A DNA stretch of 64,000 bases from Fodinibius salipaludis (GTDB taxonomy: Bacteria; Bacteroidota; Rhodothermia; Balneolales; Balneolaceae): positions 186,001 through 250,000 of the forward strand of contig NZ_NSKE01000007.1 in the NCBI RefSeq assembly GCF_002287075.1. The letters are read 5' to 3'. The notes below the pieces were generated by a model, which searched no databases, was not told the origin of the DNA, and was given only the letters and a program-made list of their open reading frames with translations. The stretch's first letter is position 1; each line of letters begins with the position of its first letter. The position numbers and the translations under genes are program-made. Shown piece after piece: positions 18,840 through 26,608 of this stretch.

Positions 18840-18863
18840 TATAAAACACAATACTTAGTATAC

Positions 18864-19082
18864 ATGACACAACAAGGTAAAGTTAAATGGTTCGATGTTG
18901 AAAAAGGATATGGATTTATCGAACCTGAGGACGGAACGAAAGATGTTTTCGTCCACCGCAATAACGTAGAAAATTTGGACTATAATCAAGGTCTTGAAGA
19001 CGGAGAAAATGTAGAATTCGACGTTGAAGAAACCGACAAAGGCTTGAGTGCTATCGAAGTACGCAGCCTTGATTATAAGTAA
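18864..19082 (+). CDS. Cold-shock domain protein (CspA family)
   Basis: A 72-residue single cold-shock domain beginning MTQQGKVKWFD. RNP1 (KGYGFIEPE) and RNP2 (DVFVHRNNV) are both present. It binds single-stranded RNA/DNA and is expected to melt mRNA structure. I chose the ATG at 18864 because the domain starts there; the frame stays open to a GTG at 18837, but those 9 extra residues are not part of the family. A strong terminator follows at 19113-19130, and a structured leader precedes it. Confidence 0.95.
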   Translation: MTQQGKVKWFDVEKGYGFIEPEDGTKDVFVHRNNVENLDYNQGLEDGENVEFDVEETDKGLSAIEVRSLDYK

Positions 19083-19112
19083 GTTTTAGCCAATATTTTT
19101 TGGTATATTAGA

Positions 19113-19130
19113 GCCCGCTTTTTAGCGGGC
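19113..19130 (+). terminator. Rho-independent terminator of the cold-shock gene
   Basis: GCCCGC (19113-19118) pairs with GCGGGC (19125-19130) around a 6-nt loop and is followed by TTTTTTATT on the plus strand, 31 bp after the stop codon. Confidence 0.93.
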
Positions 19131-19335
19131 TTTTTTATTGGCTTAAAGAAAACAAATTGAAAATCCTTTCTATTTTCTGTGCTCTTATTGCTGATGATAT
19201 CATGGAAACAATAACCCCCATTTCGAGTTTAAGATAGACGACACGGTATCTATATTTTCTGAAATTACTTTTGATAGTACGATCTAATAATCATTGAGAC
19301 ATCGACGCAACCGAAATTCTTTGTTATAACGAACT

Positions 19336-19605
19336 ATGCATCAATCCCCAATTCAACTTTTTAAGAAATACCTTCGCAAGAAGGATATCAGCCCTCAGGA
19401 ATTTTCTCAAATATCGGGCATGCCTGAAACAGAAGTCCACGGTATTATGGAGGGCGACTTGCCTATAACAAACCTTCGGGCTCATCATTTAGCTGTAACT
19501 TTCGATACGGATGTGGAAGTATGGTTTAAAGATAACGAGCAGAAAATAAAAGAGGATGGGGTGAATCAGAGCCCCAAACAGCCGTCTCTCGTTGGTAGTG
19601 ACTGA
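19336..19605 (+). CDS. HigA-like helix-turn-helix protein (orphan)
   Basis: An 89-residue XRE-type protein. The order LFKKYLRKKDISPQEFSQISGMP, VHGIMEGDLPITNLRAHHLAVTF, DVEVWFKDNEQK matches the HigA/VapI antitoxin layout (helix-turn-helix, then the W-x-x-x-Q/E-like end). No HigB-type toxin gene lies next to it, so it is an orphan antitoxin or simple regulator. The last 13 residues run toward the repeat cluster that begins 14 bp after its stop and may be a random extension. Confidence 0.65.
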   Translation: MHQSPIQLFKKYLRKKDISPQEFSQISGMPETEVHGIMEGDLPITNLRAHHLAVTFDTDVEVWFKDNEQKIKEDGVNQSPKQPSLVGSD

Positions 19606-19618
19606 TTCTCTTTCTGGC

Positions 19619-19745
19619 GTCATCTCGACCCAACCTACCCCCACACAAGGCTACGGTTGGCAGGCGCAAGGGAGAGAACCTTGTTATTATCCCGAACAAC
19701 ACAAAACACAGATTCCTCACTTCACGATGTTCCGTTCGAAATGAC
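19619..19745. repeat. Palindromic intergenic repeat A
   Basis: Begins GTCATCTCGACC and ends TTCGAAATGAC, so the termini are near inverted repeats of each other. Internally it contains the CTACGGTTGGCAGG and GGGAGAGAACCTT type segments seen in related form in the neighbouring copies. Confidence 0.7.
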
Positions 19746-19796
19746 AACATTGGTGAGCTTTCTTGACTCGTAATCCAAATACCACAATCCTAACCT

Positions 19797-19882
19797 GTCA
19801 TCTCGACCGCCAGGGAGAGATCCTTGTTTTTGAAGTAGAAAAGATAAATTTCTCGCTTTCGCTACGCTTCATTCGAAATGAC
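19797..19882. repeat. Palindromic intergenic repeat B
   Basis: An 86-bp copy of the same repeat family: GTCATCTCGACC...GAGAGATCC on the left and TTTCTCGCTTTCGCTACG...TTCGAAATGAC on the right. It can fold into one long imperfect hairpin. Confidence 0.75.
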
Positions 19883-19908
19883 GTAATTATTCCAATTCTC
19901 TTTAAGGT

Positions 19909-20467
19909 GTCATCCCGAGCGTAGCCGAGGGATCTATCATACCTCACAAAGTAATCTACTGCCACAATAGATTCCTTTTTTATACTCTTACTTATAAAGT
20001 ACATCTGCCACTACTCATTTAAACAATGTATCATATTTATATTTTATCCAGTTTATCCCGAGTACTTTATGTTGGGGTCACAGGAAATTTGTACAAACGC
20101 ATTCAAGAACACAAAAAAGCCAATAATCCCAAATCATTTACAGCAAAATACAATGTGAATCGATTGGTTTATTTTGAAGATTTTAAAGGTATTCAAAAAG
20201 CTATCAAGCGAGAAAAACAGCTCAAACGTTGGCGACGAGAAAAGAAGGTCACATTAATTGAATCTATTAATCCGGGGTGGAAAGATTTATCTAAAGAGCT
20301 GTATTTTGATAGAAGTAATTAAATTGAAAGCTATAGAAGAACATCATCTCTCCCATAATCTCGACTATTTGGGAGAGAGTAGAGAGAACTATCAGAGCAT
20401 CTTATTATTAAGCATGATAGATTTCTCGACTGCGCAATGAACACCACATTACTTCCCTCGAAATGAC
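19909..20467. mobile_element. Palindromic repeat split by a GIY-YIG gene
   Basis: The left arm (19909-19940: GTCATCCCGAGCG, GAGGGATCTATCAT) and right arm (20414-20467: ATGATAGATTTCTCGAC ... CCTCGAAATGAC) are the two halves of the same repeat family. The inner edges are a perfect 9-bp inverted repeat (ATCTATCAT 19932-19940 / ATGATAGAT 20414-20422). The GIY-YIG gene lies between the arms. I read this as a putative autonomous unit of the repeat family; the mobility is inference. Confidence 0.5.
20026..20322 (+). CDS. GIY-YIG domain nuclease
   Basis: A 98-residue single-domain protein of the UvrC-N/GIY-YIG family. It has YHIYILSS followed by VLYVGVTGNLYKRIQEHK (the GIY...YIG equivalent and catalytic Arg), the Glu in YFEDF, and a lysine/arginine-rich end REKQLKRWRREKK. 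These proteins cut DNA with a single metal. It is small, has no partner domain, and lies inside a split palindromic repeat, with several solo copies of the repeat on both sides. A repeat-maintenance role is possible but unproven. Confidence 0.9.
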   Translation: MYHIYILSSLSRVLYVGVTGNLYKRIQEHKKANNPKSFTAKYNVNRLVYFEDFKGIQKAIKREKQLKRWRREKKVTLIESINPGWKDLSKELYFDRSN

Positions 20468-20495
20468 GTCATGGGGTTATTATATCACAGGTGGC

Positions 20496-20611
20496 GTCAT
20501 CTCGACCGGAATCTGCCGACAGGTAGATGGAGCGGAGAGATCTACAGAAGCTTACCCGTGTTAGATAGTGTGATGGATTTTTCCGCTCCCTACTGGTCGG
20601 TCGAAAATAAC
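20496..20611. repeat. Palindromic intergenic repeat E
   Basis: A further degraded copy: GTCATCTCGACCGG...GGAGAGATCT on the left and CCGCTCCCTACTGGTCGGTCGAAAATAAC on the right. Together with the arms listed above it fills the 20323-20626 gene-free stretch. Confidence 0.65.
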
Positions 20612-20626
20612 AACCGTGGGTTTTAC

Positions 20627-21745
20627 TTATAAACTATCTCGGTAGGTTCGGCGTCTTTTATGAAGCCTATTTTCATACTTTTCCCAAAGCGCCTGTATGG
20701 CTTCATTATCTTCGAGTTCAGGATTAGTCTCAACGGTTGTAATTCCATTCTGATTAAATACTTCATTCATCTCGTCAAAAATAATGGAAGTTACCCCTTT
20801 ATTCTGGTACTCGGGTTTTATCCCAATAAGATAGAACGCTGCTTTTTGGGGAAAGTATCGTGCTTTCAAAAGATGATACCATCCAAAAGGAAAGAGCTTG
20901 CCGTTAGCTTTCCGCAACGCTTTGGAGAAAGAGGGCATCGTAATGGCAAAGGCAATCAGATCACCTTTTTCATCTGCCACACAATTTATAAAATCGGGAT
21001 GAAGATATTTCACATAGCGATCCTTATAATGGGTAATCTGATCAGGTTTTATAGGAATATAAGTACTTAAATCGCTATAGGTTTTGTTGATGAGATCAAA
21101 CATTTCATCAGTATGTTTAAGAAGCTCTTTCGTATTCGAAAATCGGACATTCCGAAGGTTATATCGTTCTCTTATGAGCTTTGAAAACCGTTTAACTTTG
21201 GGTGGCGAACGATCAGGGATCTGTATCTCATACTCTACCCACTCTTTCTCTTTTTTATAACCAAGCTGTTCCAAATGAGCTGCGTAATGAGGCAACCCAT
21301 ACCACGTAATCATTGTATTCGGCTCGTCAAATCCTTCCACAAGCATACCTGCCTTATCCATATTGGAAAAGCCAAGAGGACCTTCCATAAATTCCAACTC
21401 CTTTTCTTTTCCCATCTGGCGGACTTTCCCCAAGAGTGCTTTGGAAACTTCCGGATCATCGATACAATCAAAATATCCGAAACGGATTTTGGGGATATTT
21501 AACTCGCGTACTTCAAGCCAGTTTATAATTCCTGCTATTCTCCCCACCGGCTGTTCATCGCGATAGGCTATAAAATACCTTGCCTCCACATGGTTGAATA
21601 CCGGATTCTTTTGGGAATTCATATTTTGCAGCTCATCACTTATGATAGGCGGTGCCCAGTATGGACTATCACCAAATAACAAAAATGGGAAGTGAACAAA
21701 ATCGTAAAGCTCATCATGAGCACTTAATTCACGAATAGTAATCAT
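20627..21745 (-). CDS. Large GNAT-superfamily acyltransferase-like protein
   Basis: A 372-residue protein of the YghO-like GNAT group. It has an N-terminal YFIAYRDEQPVGRIAGIIN strand-helix, the FGYFDCIDD and EGPLGFSNMDKAGMLVEGFD blocks seen in that family, and a C-terminal acetyl-CoA-like region with YLIGIKPEYQNKGVTSIIFDEM and NPELEDNEAIQALWEKY. No membrane segments are seen. The substrate is unknown. It is the last chromosomal gene before the integrated element and appears to be monocistronic. Confidence 0.8.
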   Translation of the reverse strand: MITIRELSAHDELYDFVHFPFLLFGDSPYWAPPIISDELQNMNSQKNPVFNHVEARYFIAYRDEQPVGRIAGIINWLEVRELNIPKIRFGYFDCIDDPEVSKALLGKVRQMGKEKELEFMEGPLGFSNMDKAGMLVEGFDEPNTMITWYGLPHYAAHLEQLGYKKEKEWVEYEIQIPDRSPPKVKRFSKLIRERYNLRNVRFSNTKELLKHTDEMFDLINKTYSDLSTYIPIKPDQITHYKDRYVKYLHPDFINCVADEKGDLIAFAITMPSFSKALRKANGKLFPFGWYHLLKARYFPQKAAFYLIGIKPEYQNKGVTSIIFDEMNEVFNQNGITTVETNPELEDNEAIQALWEKYENRLHKRRRTYRDSL

Positions 21746-21937
21746 GCAATATCAATTTTTACGAAATAATGAAGACTGATTTGGATTACATCCCTCAGTT
21801 TTCTTTATGATACTAAAGTAAGAGCAAAAAAATGATAGCATTTTTTGGCTCATCAGCTCAAATTAAAGATTCTTGTTCATCATTTTTAAAATCTATGAAC
21901 ATCGATTTGCCCCTTCCCTCGAAATAAAAACCTGGAA

Positions 21938-22147
21938 ATGACTTACGCTTGCCAATTCACCGGTTTTAACCAATTTATAATAGAATTGTGGAGATTCTTG
22001 GTGCAATCGATGGGAGGGAATCATAAAGAATTTCTGCCTAAAAAGAACGAAGGAAAGCTTGTCGACCAAAGTGCAGCATAAGTAGTTGGGAGCTATATTA
22101 ACTACTATTTTGAAAAGCTTACAAACTTTTTAAATGAACAGTATTAA
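21938..22147 (+). pseudogene. Decayed reading frame beside the left attachment site
   Basis: A frame opening at ATG 21938 (MTYACQFTGFNQF...) runs 47 codons to a TAA at 22079-22081. It then stays open another 21 codons (VVGSYINYYFEKLTNFLNEQ) to a second TAA at 22145-22147, one base before the direct repeat. It looks like the remnant of a small gene with one in-frame stop. I do not recognise the family, and chance cannot be excluded. Confidence 0.25.
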
Positions 22148-22195
22148 AAAAGTGGGCCCGGCAGGACTTGAACCTGCGACCAATCGATTATGAGT
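22148..22195. repeat. Left attachment site (duplicate tRNA 3' half)
   Basis: A perfect 48-bp copy of 55479-55526, running from AAAAGTGGGCCCGG to GATTATGAGT. It covers the acceptor arm, T arm, variable loop and the 3' part of the anticodon stem-loop, then diverges. It is not a complete tRNA gene. Confidence 0.93.
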
Positions 22196-22246
22196 GTAGT
22201 TTAGAATTAACTATATGGGTTATATAGGCCGATTTATGACGACTGT

Positions 22247-22265
22247 GTACCCACTAATGTACCAA
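22247..22265. promoter_or_regulatory. Putative integrase arm sites, left end
   Basis: GTACCCA (22247-22253) and GTACCAA (22259-22265), with the context GTACCAACTTTA, match the repeats at the right end (55224-55344). They lie about 60 bp inside the left attachment site, where arm-type sites of tyrosine recombinases are expected. Confidence 0.5.
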
Positions 22266-22310
22266 CTTTAAGTATCACTGGTGAAAGAAATTCATAACTA
22301 ATCATACTTG

Positions 22311-23894
22311 CTATTTGAGCTCATTTTCTATGCGAGTGAAAAAATCTCCTGTTTCTACTGATTTTCTAGCCTTATATTTTAATACTTCTCTAAGATCAAT
22401 TTTATGCTTGAGCATACTTTCAATTTCATCTCCCAAAATACCTAATAATTTGGTGCTCTTACCTTCTCGAAAATTTTTTAGACAACCATCAGTAAATGGT
22501 GATATTGAAATAAATATTCCTCTTGCCCAAGAGGCCTTGCTGTCTACTTTAACTTGGAAATTATTGAGGTGTTTTGCTTCAATATTTTTATCCTGCCATT
22601 TAGCTTCAATGAGATACGCATTACCTTCAAAATTAAGGCTTCCATCAATTTGTTCGCCTACGTTTTTAAATGGCTTTCTAGGCTCTAAGCTATAGGTCTT
22701 AAATAATTCATTAAGAAAGTCCTCAAAAGCATATCCTCTAGGATGTGGCTTAAGTTTCTTTATGTCCTGAAATCTATCATTGAGCCGATCTAAAATAAAT
22801 GGATACTCATTATGATCTAAGAGTTGATATTTTTTATTGTAATGTTCTCTTTCATATTTATCATCAAGTTTGACGAGCTTATGATAGTACTTCAAAAAAA
22901 CTGGATCATGCTTACCTTTTACCTTGCCTAAGTGCTCAAGCTTTCCCTTTATAACTTTGTCCAGTGGTGGCTTACTTCTTTCTGGGTTTATGCCTGGATT
23001 ACAGTATTCTCTGTGAAACGTATCTTCAGCATTTTCATAGCCGAATTTTTCCCATGCGTGTAACATAGCTCGAATCTTTCGTACATATGAACGATTGACA
23101 TTTGTAAATTCATTTACTGTTATACCCGTGACTTCTTGCCTTTGAGAAGAATTCATCAACTTGACCTTATCATGATTTACTTCAAAACCATTGTCATTAA
23201 TAATTTCTTCCAATTCACTGCCAACTATTGTTTGCCCAGCATCATTTATTTTAGCTAAAGATTTGGGAAATACAGGTATTGTAGTTGAGAAAGTTAGATC
23301 ATCAGCATACCTAGTATAGGTCACCTTATGTTTCTTTGCTAAGCGAGTCAGTTCAGAATCCAATTTTGCACAAATAAAATTAGAAATAACTGGTGAGGTT
23401 GGGGCACCTTGAGGTAATGAATTTTTAAAAATGCAAATCTGGGCTAAAACTGTTGCTGCTTCTTCAGGAAGATTAAATGGTTTAGCCTGAAATAATCCCC
23501 AAACTCTTCCAAAGTTGATGGAAGGAAAAAAGTCTTTAATATCTACATTTAAAACATACTTTTTATCAGTATGCTTAGAGGCGCCTTCTACTATATCCCG
23601 ATCATTAACAAAACCATAGACACAAACTCTAGGGTTATAAAAAAGTCTTAGTATATGATTAAGTTTTTGCTGTAATATTTTTAAAGAATCATTAGGTGCT
23701 GAAATACTACGAGTACCACCTGATCTCTTGGGTATTTTAAACTCGTTGTATTTCTTTTCATCATCCAGTATGTATAAATAGTACTTAAGCTTATCAGAAG
23801 AAATCTCAAGTAAATCAGAAACTTCCCTGAGACTCTTAAGATTAGCAAACTTCTGTTTTAACTCTCTATTTGAATAATTTAATTCTACATCCAT
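22311..23894 (-). CDS. Retron-like reverse transcriptase fused to a restriction-nuclease domain
   Basis: 527 residues from ATG 23894; a GTG at 23909 would add five. The first 320 or so residues are a reverse transcriptase: VLNVDIKDFFPSI, LPQGAPTSPVISNF, the active-site YADD in TYTRYADDLTFS near residue 195, and VTGITVN, the VTG motif characteristic of retron RTs. A helical linker follows. From about residue 385 there is a PD-(D/E)XK (Mrr-like) nuclease domain, with RGYAFEDFLNELF, the Asp in EQIDGS and EAK in LIEAKW. A fused nuclease would be the effector of a retron or abortive-infection RT. It is the outermost cargo gene at the left end of the element, and a candidate msr-msd lies directly upstream. 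Confidence 0.88.
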   Translation of the reverse strand: MDVELNYSNRELKQKFANLKSLREVSDLLEISSDKLKYYLYILDDEKKYNEFKIPKRSGGTRSISAPNDSLKILQQKLNHILRLFYNPRVCVYGFVNDRDIVEGASKHTDKKYVLNVDIKDFFPSINFGRVWGLFQAKPFNLPEEAATVLAQICIFKNSLPQGAPTSPVISNFICAKLDSELTRLAKKHKVTYTRYADDLTFSTTIPVFPKSLAKINDAGQTIVGSELEEIINDNGFEVNHDKVKLMNSSQRQEVTGITVNEFTNVNRSYVRKIRAMLHAWEKFGYENAEDTFHREYCNPGINPERSKPPLDKVIKGKLEHLGKVKGKHDPVFLKYYHKLVKLDDKYEREHYNKKYQLLDHNEYPFILDRLNDRFQDIKKLKPHPRGYAFEDFLNELFKTYSLEPRKPFKNVGEQIDGSLNFEGNAYLIEAKWQDKNIEAKHLNNFQVKVDSKASWARGIFISISPFTDGCLKNFREGKSTKLLGILGDEIESMLKHKIDLREVLKYKARKSVETGDFFTRIENELK

Positions 23895-23910
23895 AAAAAA
23901 GGCACCCACT

Positions 23911-24059
23911 TGGCAATTCTACTTATCGCGCTCTAATATAATATCCAATGGATATTACTCAAACGGACACAACTAAAACATTAAAGTTAAGTTGCAAAGC
24001 GTATAAAAGTAAGCTTATTTAAGCTTGTTGCAGTATCAACAACAAAAAAGCAATTGCCA
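23911..24059 (-). ncRNA. Candidate retron msr-msd RNA
   Basis: Directly upstream of the RT start, an 8-bp inverted repeat (AATTGCCA at 24052-24059, TGGCAATT at 23911-23918) brackets about 150 nt that contain two strong hairpins: AAGCTTA/TAAGCTT and TAATATCC/GGATATTA. Position, size and a1/a2-like outer stem fit a retron noncoding RNA ending at its RT. The branching guanosine cannot be assigned with confidence, and the stem is short. Confidence 0.35.
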
Positions 24060-24680
24060 TAGTGAATGCCTGATGAGAAATAACCCGTTTTTTAGTTGAA
24101 GTATCAAGAATAAATCTTTGATTAAAATTTGCTGATAATTTACTCATTAACTAAAAAGGATTTCCTCAACTATTAATAATTGTTCTATTATGGTTGAGTA
24201 CAATCACTTCTGTTAAAATATACTTTGACTCTTTTCACCGGTTATTTTTTTACACTAACTTTAGCTTATTCAGATACTTATAAAAATCATTTCATTCCAA
24301 AAAGGTAGATATATGACCAGCTTATTGACCGATACTGTTGCCGGTTTATATGTAATATACATTTGACTTTTGAACAGCTGGAATTATACAAAAATGCATT
24401 TTTGAATTGTCTGAGGCTCATTTTCTAATTTCTCTGTTTTAGGTATCCATGGTAAACTATGTGCAATGGTCTCCAGGTAAGATTTAATAACGCTGCATAA
24501 TTTCATGGTAAGGGAGGGCTTGGAAAGAAAAAAATGTGAACTGGCAGATCAACTACATAATATATTTCATTGCCCAGAGACTTGAACCTTGAATAAACCG
24601 ATCTCACTCTACAAAGCCTTGGTGCACTACAATGATACCGCCCTATTTAATTGGAAAACCCCTTATTGTTCATTAATTTA
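24060..24680. other. Gene-free A+T-rich stretch left of the AbiE-like pair
   Basis: About 620 bp without a convincing reading frame. Near 24571-24600 the minus strand reads GGTTCAAGTCTCTGGGCA, which resembles a tRNA T-loop and acceptor end but does not fold into a full tRNA. I see nothing else I can name. Confidence 0.4.
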
Positions 24681-24683
24681 ATT

Positions 24684-24702
24684 TGTTCACGGGACGTGAA
24701 CA
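24684..24702. promoter_or_regulatory. Palindromic operator before the AbiE-like pair
   Basis: TGTTCACG-GGA-CGTGAACA is a perfect 8-bp inverted repeat 18 bp before the ATG. A half site TGTTCA lies upstream (near 24667), and a reversed half site TGAACA overlaps the spacer before the start. The arrangement recurs almost unchanged at 27507-27525, so it is probably bound by the same regulator, plausibly the AbiEi-like protein itself. Confidence 0.65.
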
Positions 24703-24720
24703 TAAATAAAAAATGAACAA

Positions 24721-25716
24721 ATGGAAGCCGATATACTTCCCATAGCACAAGAAAATCTTAAAAAGCTTACTCAATTTAAGCTAGAAATTGAGGGACGAGA
24801 GAAGTATATCCAGGATGGACATCAAGTAGATGCGAAGGTGAAGCTACACCTTCCAGATGAGACATTGGAGTTTTTTACAGAAATAAAGAAAGAAGTCCGA
24901 ACCCACCAGCTACCCAAAATTTATGAGTTGGCCAAAACCAATAAGCCATTTCTGTTAATTGGAGGACAAATTTTCCCGAATATAAAAGATAAGCTGAAAA
25001 ACAAAGGGATCAACTGGATTGATGGTGCTGGTAATATGTACATCAGAACCAAAGATCACTTCCTCTTGGTAGATCACAACGAGACATTCCATCTTAAAAC
25101 TGAGAGAGATCGAGCCTTTACTAAAACGGGATTAAAAGTAGTCTTTTTATTTCTTCTCGATGAAGAGTGGATTCAAAAAACGTATAGAGAAATTGCCAAA
25201 GCTGCAGATGTAGCATTGGGTACCATTGGTTATGTCATTAATGGACTTAAGAAAAGAAAGTATCTGGTTAAAAAGAACGAAAAGAACTATCAGTTAGTCG
25301 GTAAAGATGCATTAATTGATGAATGGATCGGTGCTTATGAACAAGAGTTAAAACCTAAGCTACACAAAGGTACATTTGCCTTCATTGATAAAGAAGAGGC
25401 TACTAATTGGAAAAAGATGGAACTTGATGCCCAAACAGTATGGGGTGGAGAGGCTGGTGCAGATTTACTTACTGGAATGTTAAAGCCACAGACTCTGACT
25501 CTTTTTACAACTCACACTAAAGGTAATATAATGAAGAAATTTAGGCTAAAGCCTGACCCTGATGGTACCGTTCAAGTTTACGAGCCATTCTGGAAAATTG
25601 AAGTGGGAAAAGAAACTGCTCCTCCTTTGGCAATCTATGCAGACTTAATCTTAACGGGCGATGAACGCAATTTTAAAATAGCTGAAAAAATATATGGCGA
25701 GTTCATACAAGATTAA
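24721..25716 (+). CDS. AbiEi-like antitoxin/transcriptional regulator
   Basis: A 331-residue protein. The N-terminal half (1-110) is a mixed alpha/beta region with VDAKVKLHLPDETLEFFTEIKKEV and KPFLLIGGQIFP. Next comes a winged-helix segment (about 135-190: TYREIAKAADVALGTIGYVINGLKKRKYL). The C-terminal part has WGGEAGADLLTG and PPLAIYADLILTGDERN, which are typical of AbiEi-type antitoxins of type IV toxin-antitoxin systems. It overlaps the nucleotidyltransferase gene by 23 bp, the usual pairing, and carries a palindromic operator directly in front, consistent with autorepression. Confidence 0.8.
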   Translation: MEADILPIAQENLKKLTQFKLEIEGREKYIQDGHQVDAKVKLHLPDETLEFFTEIKKEVRTHQLPKIYELAKTNKPFLLIGGQIFPNIKDKLKNKGINWIDGAGNMYIRTKDHFLLVDHNETFHLKTERDRAFTKTGLKVVFLFLLDEEWIQKTYREIAKAADVALGTIGYVINGLKKRKYLVKKNEKNYQLVGKDALIDEWIGAYEQELKPKLHKGTFAFIDKEEATNWKKMELDAQTVWGGEAGADLLTGMLKPQTLTLFTTHTKGNIMKKFRLKPDPDGTVQVYEPFWKIEVGKETAPPLAIYADLILTGDERNFKIAEKIYGEFIQD

Positions 25717-26533
25717 GTTATCTAGTTTTAACCAAGAAGGGCTAAAGGATGTTATACAAATACTTGAAACAGTTTTTCAAAAATTTGATGTAGATTTTTA
25801 TGTCATTGGAGCATTAGCTAAAGATATGTGGCTGTCAAAAGAGAAAGTTCAAACCAGAGCTACGAGAGATGTCGATTTAGCAATATTTATTTCGGAGTCG
25901 CGAGATTATGAAGAAATCAAGTCTACACTAATTAAAGAACATGATTTTAAAGAAGTCTCAACGAATGCCTTTGCCTTACTGACACCTTATGGTTATCCCG
26001 TTGATCTGCTCCCATTTGGATCCGTAGAAATTGATGAAGCAGTCGAAGTAGAGGGAGGCGGACTAACAAAGGTTCACGTTAATGGCTTTAAGGAAATTTA
26101 CCAACAAGGCCTGGCACCTATCTTAACTGATGAGGGCCTTACTTTTAAAGTTGCCTCCCTTGCATCCATTATTTTACTAAAATTAATCGCCTTTGATGAC
26201 CGCCCGGAAAAACGCACTCAAGATATTAAAGATGTTGGCATTATAATCCACCACTATTTTCATATAGAGAGTAGGCTGATATATGACAAACATAACGATT
26301 TGTTTACCCAGGGAGATTTTGAATTGATCGATATTGCAGCTTACGTGATTGGCCGAGAATTGAATGCTATTATTTCTGATAATGAAACTTTGAGAAACCG
26401 AGTACTAGATATTCTATCGCTATCTGAAAAGTATCATCACAGAATTCCCGAATTAATGGCCCAAAATGCAAAGCTTACTGTTGAGCAATCCAAAAAAATA
26501 TTGAGAGAAGTGGCACAAGGAATTAAGCAATAA
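25694..26533 (+). CDS. AbiEii-like nucleotidyltransferase toxin
   Basis: A 279-residue nucleotidyltransferase-fold protein. The active-site pattern is visible: FYVIGALAKDMW (helix glycines) followed by TRATRDVDLAIF, with Asp59 and Asp61 as likely metal ligands, and a third acidic strand in YPVDLLPFG. In type IV systems such enzymes (AbiEii family) are toxic and are counteracted by the neighbouring AbiEi protein, which overlaps this gene by 23 bp. It is not a recognisable CD-NTase: the surrounding sequence fits the AbiEii/MNT group better. Confidence 0.82.
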   Translation: MASSYKIKLSSFNQEGLKDVIQILETVFQKFDVDFYVIGALAKDMWLSKEKVQTRATRDVDLAIFISESRDYEEIKSTLIKEHDFKEVSTNAFALLTPYGYPVDLLPFGSVEIDEAVEVEGGGLTKVHVNGFKEIYQQGLAPILTDEGLTFKVASLASIILLKLIAFDDRPEKRTQDIKDVGIIIHHYFHIESRLIYDKHNDLFTQGDFELIDIAAYVIGRELNAIISDNETLRNRVLDILSLSEKYHHRIPELMAQNAKLTVEQSKKILREVAQGIKQ

Positions 26534-26608
26534 GAGTTATTGATTGATATTAACAAGCCCCTTCATTTTGAATCCAATCTTCCTGGTAACATTTTTCTGA
26601 AATCATTA

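Noticed and set aside
19619-20611. CRISPR array
   Set aside because: The repeats are long, imperfect and palindromic, irregularly spaced, and no cas gene is present.
22148-22195. A second tRNA-Met gene at the left end
   Set aside because: Only the 3' half matches; the sequence beyond the anticodon has no 5' half, so it is an attachment-site duplicate.
24571-24640. tRNA-like segment on the minus strand (GGTTCAAGTCTCTGGGCA)
   Set aside because: It resembles a T-loop and acceptor 3' end, but the T-stem and the 5' acceptor do not pair and there is no D arm or anticodon arm. At most it is an old attachment-site remnant; I cannot support a tRNA call.
25694-26533. The AbiE-type nucleotidyltransferase as the missing CD-NTase of a CBASS locus
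   Set aside because: It overlaps an AbiEi-like antitoxin, has its own operator, lies more than 2.4 kb from the MBL operon with opposite-strand genes between, and its motifs fit AbiEii better than CD-NTases.
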